A stretch of DNA of 64,000 nt from JANWWM01 sp046292465 (GTDB lineage: Bacteria; Bacteroidota; Chlorobiia; Chlorobiales; Thermochlorobacteraceae): NCBI GenBank assembly GCA_046292465.1, contig JBKBRB010000005.1, positions 62,001 to 126,000 of the forward strand, in the 5' to 3' direction. Every line of letters starts with the position of its first letter. The first letter of the stretch is position 1. The position numbers and the translations under genes are program-made. The notes under the pieces are model-generated. The model did no database searches. It saw only the letters and a program-made list of their open reading frames with translations, and had not been told where the DNA came from. Shown here piece after piece: positions 16,147 to 25,155 of the stretch.

Positions 16147-17949
16147 TCAATTCAAATCGAACTGCAACTCTGAGAACATTCGATAAACGCCATTCTCGCG
16201 CTCGATGAGTTCGCCGTGCGTGCCGACTTCGACGACTTCGCCATTTTGAACCACGATGATTTTATCTGCCGTGCGCACCGTCGAGAGGCGATGTGCAATG
16301 ATGAACGATGTTCGCCCTTGCATTAAGGTTTCGAGCGCGTCTTGAACGAGTTTTTCGGATTCGGAGTCGAGCGAACTGGTGGCTTCGTCTAAAATGAGAA
16401 TCGCAGGATTTTTTAGGATAGCACGCGCAATGGCAACGCGCTGACGCTGTCCGCCTGAAAGTTTAATGCCGCGCTCACCAACGATAGTTTTGTAGCCTTC
16501 GGGAAAACTGGTGATGAACTCATGGGCATGCGCTTTTTTCGCCGCTTCGATGATTTCGGCTTCGCTGGCACTTGGGTTGCCATAGGCAATGTTTTCAAAA
16601 ATAGTTCCGCCGAAGAGCATCACATCTTGCGGCACGATAGCCATTTGGCTTCGCAGTTCGGAGAGCGCATACTCGCGCGAATCTTTGCCGTCGATTAAAA
16701 TTCTGCCGCTATCGGGCTTGTAGAATTGCAAGAGAAGCGAAACAAGGGTTGATTTCCCTGCGCCGCTTTTTCCGACAAATGCCACGCGCTCGCCCGCCTT
16801 GACCTCAAAGGAGATATTTTTCAAGACTGTAATTTCCTTGCGCGCGGGATAACTGAACACGACATTTTCAAACTTCACATCGCCACGCACACGCATCGAC
16901 GATTTCGCGTTGAGTTCAATCGGTTCAGGCTTTTCGCGCAGAATTTCTCGGACGCGCTCGGTCGCACCTAAGGCTTTTTGCACTTGGCTGTAAAGTTCGG
17001 CGAAACTGCCCATCGCCGCGCCGACAAAGGTGGTGTAAAGAATAAACGAGGTGAGTTCGCCGACCGTGAGTTCGCCTGCTTGAACGATTTTCGCACCAAC
17101 CCACAGCACCAAGACAATCGCGCCGAAAAGTCCGAAAATGATAAACGAGATAAACGCCCCCCGATACTTCGCGCCCTTCAAAACCGTTTGCAAGAAAAAG
17201 TCAATGCTGGTTCGATATCGATTCACCTCGTAGCCTTCGTTGGCAAAGGCTTTGACGTTCGTAATGCCTTGTAAGGTTTCTTCAACAATCGTGTTGGTGT
17301 CGGCGAGTTTATCTTGCGCTTGGCGCGAGAACTTGCGAATTTTTCTGCCAAAGAACACAGCAATCGCAATGAGAATTGGGAACGAGGACAGCATCACGAG
17401 CGAGAGTTGCGGCGAGGTGATAAAAATCAAAATAATGCCACCGATGAGAATCGCTGTTTGGCGCAAGAGTTGCGCAAGCGTTGCCGTGAGCACATCTTGA
17501 ATTTGCGACAGGTCGGCAGCGATTCGGCTGGTCAGTTCGCCAACACGACGATTCGCGAAAAACGACATCGGCAAGGAAATCATCGTTTGGTAAGTGTCTT
17601 TTCGCAAGTCCGCAAGGCTTCGCTCACCGACTTCTACAAACCAAATCGATTGCACAAACGAAAACACCGATTGAAGTGCCAGCGCAAGAATTAAAATCAG
17701 TGCAATCATATCAATGTTGCCGAAAAGCCCTTCGCCCTTTCCTGCCAATGCGCCGTCGACCAACTTGCCTGTGAGATAAGGAAACACCAACCCCAACAGG
17801 CTTGAACACAACAGTGCCACAAGCGCAAGCACAAACTTTGCCTTGTAGGGCGAAAGGTAGCGAAAGAGTTCAGCGACTTGTCTAAGAGATTCTTTGGAGA
17901 GTTTCGCTGGCGGAAGGTCTTCTTCTGACGTGCGTCTGTATCGTGCCAT
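16147..17949 (-). CDS. MsbA-like ABC exporter (fused permease and ATPase)
   Basis: 600 residues: an N-terminal membrane domain with about six helices (residues 35-310) and a C-terminal ATPase with Walker A GKSGAGKST, signature LSGGQRQRVAIARA, Walker B ILILDEATSSLD and switch His in IAHRLSTV. This layout is that of homodimeric ABCB/MsbA-type exporters of lipids, lipid-linked glycans or drugs. It is the last gene of a coupled operon of sugar-transfer genes, 37 bases after the GT2 fusion, so export or flipping of a lipid-linked glycan is a reasonable inference. The convergent thrC ends six bases away. Confidence 0.9.
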   Translation of the reverse strand: MARYRRTSEEDLPPAKLSKESLRQVAELFRYLSPYKAKFVLALVALLCSSLLGLVFPYLTGKLVDGALAGKGEGLFGNIDMIALILILALALQSVFSFVQSIWFVEVGERSLADLRKDTYQTMISLPMSFFANRRVGELTSRIAADLSQIQDVLTATLAQLLRQTAILIGGIILIFITSPQLSLVMLSSFPILIAIAVFFGRKIRKFSRQAQDKLADTNTIVEETLQGITNVKAFANEGYEVNRYRTSIDFFLQTVLKGAKYRGAFISFIIFGLFGAIVLVLWVGAKIVQAGELTVGELTSFILYTTFVGAAMGSFAELYSQVQKALGATERVREILREKPEPIELNAKSSMRVRGDVKFENVVFSYPARKEITVLKNISFEVKAGERVAFVGKSGAGKSTLVSLLLQFYKPDSGRILIDGKDSREYALSELRSQMAIVPQDVMLFGGTIFENIAYGNPSASEAEIIEAAKKAHAHEFITSFPEGYKTIVGERGIKLSGGQRQRVAIARAILKNPAILILDEATSSLDSESEKLVQDALETLMQGRTSFIIAHRLSTVRTADKIIVVQNGEVVEVGTHGELIERENGVYRMFSELQFDLN

Positions 17950-17986
17950 TGGTGTTTAATTTTCTTGAAGATACAATCAATCTGGC

Positions 17987-19927
17987 TCAACGGAGCAAGG
18001 CTTTCACGAGCAATTCAACATCTAAACCGAGCGTCGAGTTTTTTGCATAAAACACATCGAGCGATTCCTTGTCGAGAAGCTTGTTTTTTTGAAGCGACCA
18101 CAAACTCCACACGCCAAGTTTTCCGACAAACACGCCCCCCTTTGAATAGCCATTGAACGATTCCGCCGCGCCAATCCAAGTTTTTTGGTTCGTAATAACT
18201 TGCCAAAGCGATTTGAAAATGTGCTTATGTCCAACAAGAAATATCACAGGCGAAAGCAAAAGCATTATTGGCACGAGAGCAAGGTCGAAAAGGCGTTTGC
18301 CAAGTTGGCGCGACTTGTGCGAAAGGTTGAACTCTACATCGGCAAGCGGCACGCTCGAAGCCAATTCATCAATCGCACCTTTGCCAATCATCACGTCCAT
18401 GCCTTGCGGCACGATTTTGAAATCCATCGCACGACCGTTGCACCGCGTAATCGCGCTCAAAACTTGTGTGTTCGTCAAAGCAGGCGAAACGAAAATCAGT
18501 TCGCTAATCCGATTGATGCGCGTAATTTCGTCAATGTTTTCAAGGCTTCCGAGCACACTTCCTGCGGGCAAGGTTTCTGAACGGGATTCATCTGTGGCGA
18601 TAAATCCGACGACGCTATAGTTCTTGCCGACTTCGTTCAAAAGTTTTTCCGCCACTTGTTTGGCGACCTCTTCCGTGCCGACAATCGCCACGCGCTTTTC
18701 AGGTTCAAACGCGCCACTGAAACTGCGTTGAATCATCACCCTTGCCAAAAGTCGCCACCCAAACACCAGCGCAAAGAGCATCAAGTAAGAAAACCCAAGT
18801 CCTGCGCGTGAAAAAGCAACCGCCTTGAAAAAAAAGTTGAACGTCGAAGAAATTGCAAAGCCTGTTATCAATGCAGGAAAGAGTTTTTTGAGCGAATAGG
18901 TATAGCCTTCGCGATATTGTCCAAACGACACAAACGCCAAGAGTTGAACCACCACATACACCGGCAAGGCAAACTCCAAAAACGTTTCGGGATACTCATC
19001 GAACTTCCACTTGAAGCCGACCAAGCACGAAACCACCACGCACAGCGCATCAATCATCGGAACATACACGTGCGCCAAGAGCCGCCGCAAAAACGCCAGC
19101 GACGCGCGCGCATAAATGCCCGTAACTAAAATCGCCTCGAACCACTTCGACGAGGCGTAATACTTCCGCACAAAAATGAGCATCGCTTCATAAAACTGCA
19201 CCACATAATTGAAACTCATTTTCTTCGCGCTCTCGCCTTTGTAGTGAATGATTTGCGTGCCGGGGTAGTAGTAAATTTTCCAGCCTGCTTGCTTAATGCG
19301 GTAGCACCAGTCTAAATCTTCGCCATACATAAAAAACGCCTCGTCAAAAAGTCCGACCGTTTCCAAAACTTCGCGGCGCAAAAACATAAACGCGCCCATC
19401 AAGGCATCGACTTCGTAAGTCTCTTCGGTTGAAAGGTAGGTGAGATTATATCGCGCAAAGCGTTTGCTCTTTGGAAAGAGCCGCGAAAGCCCAACGATTT
19501 TGTAGAACGACACTTCGGGACTTGGGAAACCTCTTCGGCAAGAAAGTTGAAATGTGCCATCTGCATTGAGCAGTTTGCACCCTGCCGCGCCAATTTTTTC
19601 ATCGGTTTTCATAAAGGCAATCATCTTTTCTAAGGTGTCTTCTTGCAGGAGCGTATCGGGATTGAGCACAAGCACAAACTCGCCTTTGCACAAACGAAGG
19701 GCTTGATTGTTGGCTTTGCCGAAACCAACGTTTTCTTTGTTCAAAATCAAGTGAATGTTTGGCGCGTTGAACTTCGCTTTGAGCATCGATTGTGTGCCGT
19801 CGACAGAGTTGTTATCGACGACGAAAATTTCACCGTCGATGTTCTGCATCGCTTTTAGCACGGAGTAAAGGCACTGCTCTAAAAACTCCTTGACGTTGTA
19901 ACTGACAATGACGATGGAAAGCGTCAT
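17987..19927 (-). CDS. GT2 glycosyltransferase fused to a degenerate polyprenyl-phosphosugar transferase-like region
   Basis: 646 residues. Residues 1-260 form a family 2 glycosyltransferase of the rhamnosyltransferase type: SIVIVSYNVKEFLEQCL, DNNSVDGT, GFGKANNQAL, LNPDT and EDLDWCYRIKQAGW. Then come several membrane helices and a Rossmann-like part (RVAIVGTEEVAKQVAEKL) as in WbaP/WcaJ proteins. The last 110 residues begin GKRLFDLALVPIMLLLSP like the catalytic domain of those enzymes but lack its KFRSM and later conserved motifs, so phosphosugar transfer is probably lost. The ATG overlaps the stop of the gene before it (ATGA, 19924-19927). Confidence 0.8.
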   Translation of the reverse strand: MTLSIVIVSYNVKEFLEQCLYSVLKAMQNIDGEIFVVDNNSVDGTQSMLKAKFNAPNIHLILNKENVGFGKANNQALRLCKGEFVLVLNPDTLLQEDTLEKMIAFMKTDEKIGAAGCKLLNADGTFQLSCRRGFPSPEVSFYKIVGLSRLFPKSKRFARYNLTYLSTEETYEVDALMGAFMFLRREVLETVGLFDEAFFMYGEDLDWCYRIKQAGWKIYYYPGTQIIHYKGESAKKMSFNYVVQFYEAMLIFVRKYYASSKWFEAILVTGIYARASLAFLRRLLAHVYVPMIDALCVVVSCLVGFKWKFDEYPETFLEFALPVYVVVQLLAFVSFGQYREGYTYSLKKLFPALITGFAISSTFNFFFKAVAFSRAGLGFSYLMLFALVFGWRLLARVMIQRSFSGAFEPEKRVAIVGTEEVAKQVAEKLLNEVGKNYSVVGFIATDESRSETLPAGSVLGSLENIDEITRINRISELIFVSPALTNTQVLSAITRCNGRAMDFKIVPQGMDVMIGKGAIDELASSVPLADVEFNLSHKSRQLGKRLFDLALVPIMLLLSPVIFLVGHKHIFKSLWQVITNQKTWIGAAESFNGYSKGGVFVGKLGVWSLWSLQKNKLLDKESLDVFYAKNSTLGLDVELLVKALLR

Positions 19928-21129
19928 GGAATCGGTTGGTTTCTCGGTTGAAGCCCAGCGGCGCAAGCGTAAAGTTCAAGCCACTCGATATCGAGTTTGA
20001 AGCGAATGTTTGCGCTATGTGTCAGCGCGTAGACGGCGGTAAAATAGCACAGCGTCAAAGTGAGCGCGATAGCAAAACGCCGATTAAGTTTCCACAGCCT
20101 TATCATTCCCCAAATGAACAACACATTCAGCACAACAACGGGCAAAACGCGCACCAGCAAAAATTGAAGCGACACTTGCTCGAAATATCGTGGCGGAAAT
20201 AGCCAATAAAGCACGGCTTGCCAAATTGTTTTTTGCGCGTAAAGCATCGGCTTGGCTTGAACGGCTTCGAGAAAGGCACTTTTGTAGTGCGCTTCCATTG
20301 CCACATCGCCAAGTTTTTGTTGAAGTGAGTTTAATTGTTGGATTTTTTCAGAATCAATAAACTCGAATTGATGAAGTCCGTTGTATTCAGGAAGCAAGCC
20401 AACGTAAAGGTTCATATAAAACGGCGATTTCGTTGGAATGATTTTTTCAAACACAAGCCAGTTGCGTGCGGTCCAAATTGAAATCGGCAAGAGCATCAGC
20501 GCGAAAACAAGCGTGAGCGATTTTATGCGCGAGCGAAGCATCAGCGCAAGGCAGAAGGCAATCGGCACGAGAGCAATCGGCTGTGTGAGCACGAGCGTTC
20601 CTGAAAGCAATCCAAACCACGCACAAGCACGAACGCCAACAGCAGATTTAACGACGCCAATCAGCCCTTCAAGCCAAAGGAGCGCGAGCGGCACGAAAAG
20701 ATTTGTGGCTTCAATCACGGTTGGATAGTAAAGGTAGGACGGATGAACGAGAAACAAGAGCGCGGCGAGTTTTCCCAATGTTTCTATTTCCAACGCTTTG
20801 CTAATGCGCAAGAAAAAAATCGGCAGGAATGCAAACAGTGCGTGCTGAACAAGTGCCACAGCGAGTTTTGCGCTTTCGCCAAAGAGCACCACAAACACGG
20901 CAAGAAACAAGGGATAAGCGGGGGCTTTGAGTGCTGTCAAGTGCCAATCGTTCTCGAATCCGCCGTAAGCGAAGCCATCGCCGTGCGCAAGGTGCTGAGC
21001 AATGTTGAAATCTTCAACGGCGTGAATGTGAGGCTGTGCGAGCCATAGGAAACTCCATCGTGCAAGCAGTGAAATTGCGCAAAGCCTTGTGAGTAGAGGC
21101 ATGTTGAGCCGATTGAGCCACGCGCTCAT
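19924..21129 (-). CDS. GT39/ArnT-like multi-pass membrane glycosyltransferase
   Basis: 401 residues with ten or so hydrophobic segments. The first loop carries VEDFNIAQHLAHGDGFAYGG followed by LKAPAYPLFLAVF, the pattern of dolichyl- or undecaprenyl-phosphate-sugar-dependent transferases (PMT/ArnT superfamily). Such enzymes take a sugar from a polyprenyl carrier on the outer face of the membrane. The gene directly upstream makes such a carrier-linked sugar, so the pair fits one pathway. Start and stop both overlap neighbours as ATGA, so three genes are translationally coupled. Acceptor unknown. Confidence 0.75.
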   Translation of the reverse strand: MSAWLNRLNMPLLTRLCAISLLARWSFLWLAQPHIHAVEDFNIAQHLAHGDGFAYGGFENDWHLTALKAPAYPLFLAVFVVLFGESAKLAVALVQHALFAFLPIFFLRISKALEIETLGKLAALLFLVHPSYLYYPTVIEATNLFVPLALLWLEGLIGVVKSAVGVRACAWFGLLSGTLVLTQPIALVPIAFCLALMLRSRIKSLTLVFALMLLPISIWTARNWLVFEKIIPTKSPFYMNLYVGLLPEYNGLHQFEFIDSEKIQQLNSLQQKLGDVAMEAHYKSAFLEAVQAKPMLYAQKTIWQAVLYWLFPPRYFEQVSLQFLLVRVLPVVVLNVLFIWGMIRLWKLNRRFAIALTLTLCYFTAVYALTHSANIRFKLDIEWLELYACAAGLQPRNQPIP

Positions 21130-21920
21130 AACTTCCCGAACAGACTGCGCAATTTGAGCAACCAGACCATCCAAATGGCTTCCCAAATGATTTTCTTCGA
21201 CATTTTGGATTTGCCGACGGTTCTATCGATAAACACAATCGGAATTTCTTTGATGCGAAATCCGCGATGCCAAGTTTTGAAGTTCATTTCAATTTGAAAT
21301 GAGTAGCCGCCGCTTCGGATGTTATCCAAGTCTAAGGTCTCGAGCACTTCGCGGCGGAAGAGTTTGAATCCGCCTGTTGGGTCTTGAATCGGCATGCCGG
21401 TAATGATGCGCGTGTAGAGGCTTGCGCCGACGGAGAGAAACAAGCGCGAGAGCGGCCAGTTGACGACATTAGCGACAGAGCCAACATAGCGCGAGCCAAT
21501 CACTAAATCGGCTTCTTTGATGGCAGAAAGAAAGAGCGGAATCACGCGCGGGTCGTGTGAAAGGTCGGCGTCCATTTCCATCACGAAGTCGTAGCCATGT
21601 TCGAGGGCAAACTTGAATCCGCGCACGTAAGCCGTTCCAAGTCCGAGTTTGCCTTCGCGCTCGATGAGATGCACGTGCGGGTTTTGAGCGGCAATTTCTT
21701 TGACCACGTCGGCAGTGCCATCGGGCGAGTTATCATCAACGACCAATACATCGACATCAGGGAGTTCCAAACTGAAAATGATTTCCAGAACCAGACGAAT
21801 GTTTTCCGCCTCGTTGTAGGTAGGGATAATCACCAGCGTTTTGCCTTCTGCTAAATCTTGCACCGGCGGCAGAGAAAACCCGATGGTCGAGAGTTGAGAA
21901 AAATTTTTGATTGACGTCAT
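21126..21920 (-). CDS. Polyprenol-phosphate mannosyl/glycosyl transferase (DPM1-like)
   Basis: 264 residues from the ATG at 21920; in-frame ATG at 21965 and TTG at 22007 are alternatives but precede the conserved region. A soluble GT2 enzyme of the dolichol-phosphate mannose synthase type: VIIPTYNEAENI, VVDDNSPDGTADVV, GLGTAYVRGFKFAL, MDADLSHDP and the IQDPTGGFKLFRREVLE segment with the acceptor-loop GGYSFQIEM. It should transfer a sugar from a nucleotide donor to polyprenyl phosphate. First gene of the operon with the GT39-like protein, the GT2 fusion and the MsbA-like exporter. Confidence 0.9.
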   Translation of the reverse strand: MTSIKNFSQLSTIGFSLPPVQDLAEGKTLVIIPTYNEAENIRLVLEIIFSLELPDVDVLVVDDNSPDGTADVVKEIAAQNPHVHLIEREGKLGLGTAYVRGFKFALEHGYDFVMEMDADLSHDPRVIPLFLSAIKEADLVIGSRYVGSVANVVNWPLSRLFLSVGASLYTRIITGMPIQDPTGGFKLFRREVLETLDLDNIRSGGYSFQIEMNFKTWHRGFRIKEIPIVFIDRTVGKSKMSKKIIWEAIWMVWLLKLRSLFGKL

Positions 21921-22015
21921 TGCTGAAAGAGGCGTCTGTTCATAAGCCCTTCGGAAAAAAAGCATTTTTAGATTCACATACAAGTGTATGCACAGGCACG
22001 GTTTCAACGCGCATA

Positions 22016-22058
22016 ATTAAAAAGGCAAACACGTTTCATGTGAAAACCTGTTTGCCTT
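22016..22058 (-). terminator. Rho-independent terminator of the MalK-type ATPase gene
   Basis: An 11-bp perfect inverted repeat, AAAGGCAAACA (22020-22030) and TGTTTGCCTTT (22048-22058). Read on the minus strand the stem is followed by TTTTTAATTAT. It begins 44 bases after the stop of the ATPase gene at 22102. Confidence 0.85.
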
Positions 22059-22101
22059 TCAAACGATGAAGAAAAGAACATAAACCTCTTGCGTGCAAGT
22101 T

Positions 22102-23217
22102 TCAGGTGAGTGCTTTTTCGGTTTGTTTATCGAAGAAGTGAACTTTTTCGGTGTTCAATTCAAATTCAAATTCTGTTCCGACCTCGGGCACTTGTCGCGC
22201 GTCGATGCGGGCGACGAACTGTCCATTATCGGCTGCGCTCGGCAGGCTAAGGTAAAGAAAAATTTCGTTGCCCATTGGCTCAACGACTTCTAAATTCAAT
22301 TTCCCTTTTACGCCTGTTGCGACGCGCTTTTGAGAAGCGTCGTAGATGTCTTCGGGACGAATGCCGAGCGTTACTTCTTTGCCTGCGTGCATTTCTAATT
22401 TCTTCGCCAAGTGTTCAGGCAACTGAAACTCTAGCTTTCCTGATTTATCTCTGAACGTTAGCGTTCCATTTTTGTAGAGCACACCGTCGACGAAGTTCAT
22501 AGCAGGGCTTCCGATAAAGCCTGCGACGAATCGGTTAGCGGGGTAATTATAGAGATTGAGCGGCGTATCGATTTGCTGAATGTATCCGTCTTTCATCACG
22601 ACGATTCTATCTGCCATAGTCATGGCTTCGACTTGGTCGTGCGTTACATAAATCATCGTCGAGCCGAGCATTTTGTGAAGGCGAGAAATTTCGGTGCGTG
22701 TATGAACGCGCATTTTGGCGTCAAGGTTGGAGAGCGGCTCATCGAAGAGGAACACTTTCGGCTTGCGGACGATGGCTCTGCCGAGCGCGACGCGCTGACG
22801 CTGTCCACCTGAAAGGGCTTTGGGTTTTCGGTCGAGATATTGGGTTAATCCAAGGATTCGTGCGGCTTCATCGACGCGGCGTTTGATTTCATCTTTGGGA
22901 TACTTGCGTAGTTCCAATCCAAACGCCATGTTCTCAAACACCGACATGTGTGGGTAGAGTGCATAGTTTTGAAACACCATCGCAATGTCGCGGTCTTTGG
23001 GCGGAACGTCGTTCATTTTCGCGCCATCAATCAGCAAATCGCCTGATGTAATTTCTTCTAATCCTGCAATCATTCTCAGCGTTGTAGACTTGCCGCACCC
23101 CGACGGACCGACCAGCACTACGAACTCTTTATCTTTGACTTCCAGATTGAAGTTATGGACGGTTTTCACTCCGCCTTCATAGACTTTTTCGACGTTGTTT
23201 AGAACGACGCTTGCCAT
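22102..23217 (-). CDS. MalK/UgpC-type ABC transporter ATPase (orphan)
   Basis: 371 residues. ATPase domain 1-235: Walker A GPSGCGKST, Q-loop VFQNYALYPHMSV, signature LSGGQRQRVALGRA, Walker B VFLFDEPLSNLDA, switch VTHDQVEAMTM. The C-terminal third is the regulatory OB-type domain (GIRPEDIYDA) typical of carbohydrate importers of the CUT1 class, where one ATPase often serves several permeases. No permease or binding protein is nearby and it is flanked by terminators or hairpins, so it is monocistronic; a shared energising subunit is a reasonable inference. Confidence 0.92.
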   Translation of the reverse strand: MASVVLNNVEKVYEGGVKTVHNFNLEVKDKEFVVLVGPSGCGKSTTLRMIAGLEEITSGDLLIDGAKMNDVPPKDRDIAMVFQNYALYPHMSVFENMAFGLELRKYPKDEIKRRVDEAARILGLTQYLDRKPKALSGGQRQRVALGRAIVRKPKVFLFDEPLSNLDAKMRVHTRTEISRLHKMLGSTMIYVTHDQVEAMTMADRIVVMKDGYIQQIDTPLNLYNYPANRFVAGFIGSPAMNFVDGVLYKNGTLTFRDKSGKLEFQLPEHLAKKLEMHAGKEVTLGIRPEDIYDASQKRVATGVKGKLNLEVVEPMGNEIFLYLSLPSAADNGQFVARIDARQVPEVGTEFEFELNTEKVHFFDKQTEKALT

Positions 23218-23272
23218 AGAAAAACGACATTGGAAAAGGTTACTTGAAATTTTGTGTTACAAAAGAATATAC

Positions 23273-23301
23273 ACACGCATTTTTTCGTTACAAATGCGTG
23301 T
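23273..23301 (-). terminator. Hairpin after the lytic transglycosylase gene
   Basis: ACACGCATTT (23273-23282) and AAATGCGTGT (23292-23301) form a perfect 10-bp stem with a nine-base loop, seven bases beyond the mltD-like stop (23308) on the minus strand. The following bases (GTATATTCTTTTG) are only weakly U-rich, so termination is plausible rather than clear. It lies upstream of the ATPase gene and could overlap its promoter. Confidence 0.45.
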
Positions 23302-23307
23302 TGGCGA

Positions 23308-24918
23308 TTACTTGCGCTTTTCTCTCGAGGCAGACGCCATTGACCTTTTGTAGGTCTTGGTGCGCTTGTATTGGCGTCCGTAGCGCATTGCACTTGCGCT
23401 TTCGTCACTCAAATCAGCTCTTGAAAATGTGTATTGTTTTGCTACTTCTGCATTCACAGGAATCATCAGCACTGCACCTTTTTGGAGCGTCCAGCTTTTC
23501 AGCCCGTTGAACGCGTAAAGTTCGTTGGCGTCGACATGGTGTTTTTTCGCTAAGGCTTTTACCGACTCGCCGCCACGCGCTTTGTGCACAATGAAGTGTT
23601 TGCGCTCGGAAGGCGGCAGGTGCGTCATGGCGATTTCAATATCGTTCAGTCTGTTCAGTGGCACAACGAGCGGATAGTTGTCGTAAGCCGGTGGCGTCAT
23701 GCCTTTGACGAGTTCAGGATTGAGAAGCACCAGCGTGTCAAGCGAAATTCGCGAATAGTATGCAATCGTTGAAAGTGGAATGCCTTGTGGCACTGGAAAT
23801 TTGACAATTGGAATTGGCTCTTTGTAGCGTATCGGCTCGAAGCCGAATCGTTCAGGGTTCATGGCGATAATCGTTGCGGCAACAAAGCGTGGAGCGTATT
23901 CTTTTGTTTCGCGTCGGAAGTATTTGCGCACTTTCCAAAAATCTTTGGACTTGGCTTGTTTGATTGCGCGATTAACCTTTCCACCGCCAGCATTGTAGGC
24001 GGAAAGCGCTAAATACCAATCGCCATATGTTTCATAGAGGCTTTTGAGAAAGCGCATCGAGGCGCGGGTTGATTTTTCAAGATTGCGCCGTTCATCAAAC
24101 CATTGATTGCCCTCGAGGTCATATAATTTTCCTGTCGGTTTAATAAACTGCCACATGCCGAGTGCGTTGGCGCGGCTGTGCGCGTGCGGATTGACACCAC
24201 TTTCAATAATGGCAAGGTTGATGATTTCAGGCGGCATTCCTTCTTCGGCAATGATGCGCTCGAGCATCGGAAAGTAAATTTCCGCCCGTTTCAAATAGCG
24301 TTGAAAATGCTCCTTATGCCGCGTGCTGAAATAAGTGATGAACTTTTTGACTTCATCGTTGAGCTCCATCGGAATGGTCGTTTTCGGCATAATGAATCCT
24401 AAAAACTTGCTTTCATCGACCGTGATTTCATCGACTTTTCCGAACAGGCGCTCGTGAATGGCGAGTGCAGGGTTGTCGCTGTCTAGTTCGCAGAGCGGCT
24501 GAATGTATCGATGATAGGTTTGAAGCGCGTAAAAGGCTAATCCGCACAGGGTTGAATCGGTTTCGCACTTGTCGCTTTCGGCAAGTTCGTTGATGAGTTC
24601 GAAGACTTGTGTGAGAGAGATTCGTGCAGAGTCGCGCGCCGTGTTGATTTGGCTTAACGCCAAGTCATAAAGTCTGCTGGCTTCGGCGATTTTGCCTTTG
24701 CGTTTGCGAGCCGCTTCGCGCAGTTCGGCTTCTTTGAGCCTGATGGCTTCGATTGAATCGCGTTCTGCCATGCAAGCAAGCGAATCGAGCACACGCAGGG
24801 AATCCATTTTTCTTTTTTCTGAAACAGGTCGCAGCGTCTCTTTCGTAGACGAACAGCCTACTGTTAGCGCACCGCTCAAACACAGCAATACCCAAGCGCC
24901 CTTTGCGAAATTTTTCAT
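23308..24918 (-). CDS. MltD-like membrane-bound lytic murein transglycosylase with LysM domain
   Basis: 536 residues. A lipoprotein signal ends in LTVGCSS. The catalytic SLT domain spans about residues 225-350: the catalytic Glu is in AIIESGVNP, followed by NALGMWQF, the LEKSTRASMRFLKSLYE helix and ALSAYNAGGGKV. One LysM-type module follows near 435-485 (VKALAKKHHVDANELYAFNG). The enzyme cleaves the glycan strand of peptidoglycan to give anhydromuropeptides and should sit at the inner face of the outer membrane. The N-terminal 190 residues are helical and charged, without a known domain. Confidence 0.92.
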   Translation of the reverse strand: MKNFAKGAWVLLCLSGALTVGCSSTKETLRPVSEKRKMDSLRVLDSLACMAERDSIEAIRLKEAELREAARKRKGKIAEASRLYDLALSQINTARDSARISLTQVFELINELAESDKCETDSTLCGLAFYALQTYHRYIQPLCELDSDNPALAIHERLFGKVDEITVDESKFLGFIMPKTTIPMELNDEVKKFITYFSTRHKEHFQRYLKRAEIYFPMLERIIAEEGMPPEIINLAIIESGVNPHAHSRANALGMWQFIKPTGKLYDLEGNQWFDERRNLEKSTRASMRFLKSLYETYGDWYLALSAYNAGGGKVNRAIKQAKSKDFWKVRKYFRRETKEYAPRFVAATIIAMNPERFGFEPIRYKEPIPIVKFPVPQGIPLSTIAYYSRISLDTLVLLNPELVKGMTPPAYDNYPLVVPLNRLNDIEIAMTHLPPSERKHFIVHKARGGESVKALAKKHHVDANELYAFNGLKSWTLQKGAVLMIPVNAEVAKQYTFSRADLSDESASAMRYGRQYKRTKTYKRSMASASREKRK

Positions 24919-25155
24919 GCTGCTCTTTGTTGAATTGTTGAACCTTACTGTTCGTTATGTGATTGACAAAATAAAGCATTGTCGGTATTTTTCGCGAACT
25001 GTTTTCCCTGTGACGCGGCTTTGGCGGGCTAATCTGCTCAGTGTGTCAGAACTGTTTTGTTTTTGTTGCATTTGCTTTATCTTCAATTCAAGTTCACAGT
25101 GTGCGAACAGTTGCATGTTGAAAATTATTCATGGAATTCCTCTCGATTTTTTGAT

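Noticed and set aside
25057..25155. 33-residue N-terminal extension of the BFN protein
   Set aside because: It has no ATG, and MKKIQVDILG at 25156 is the standard family start.
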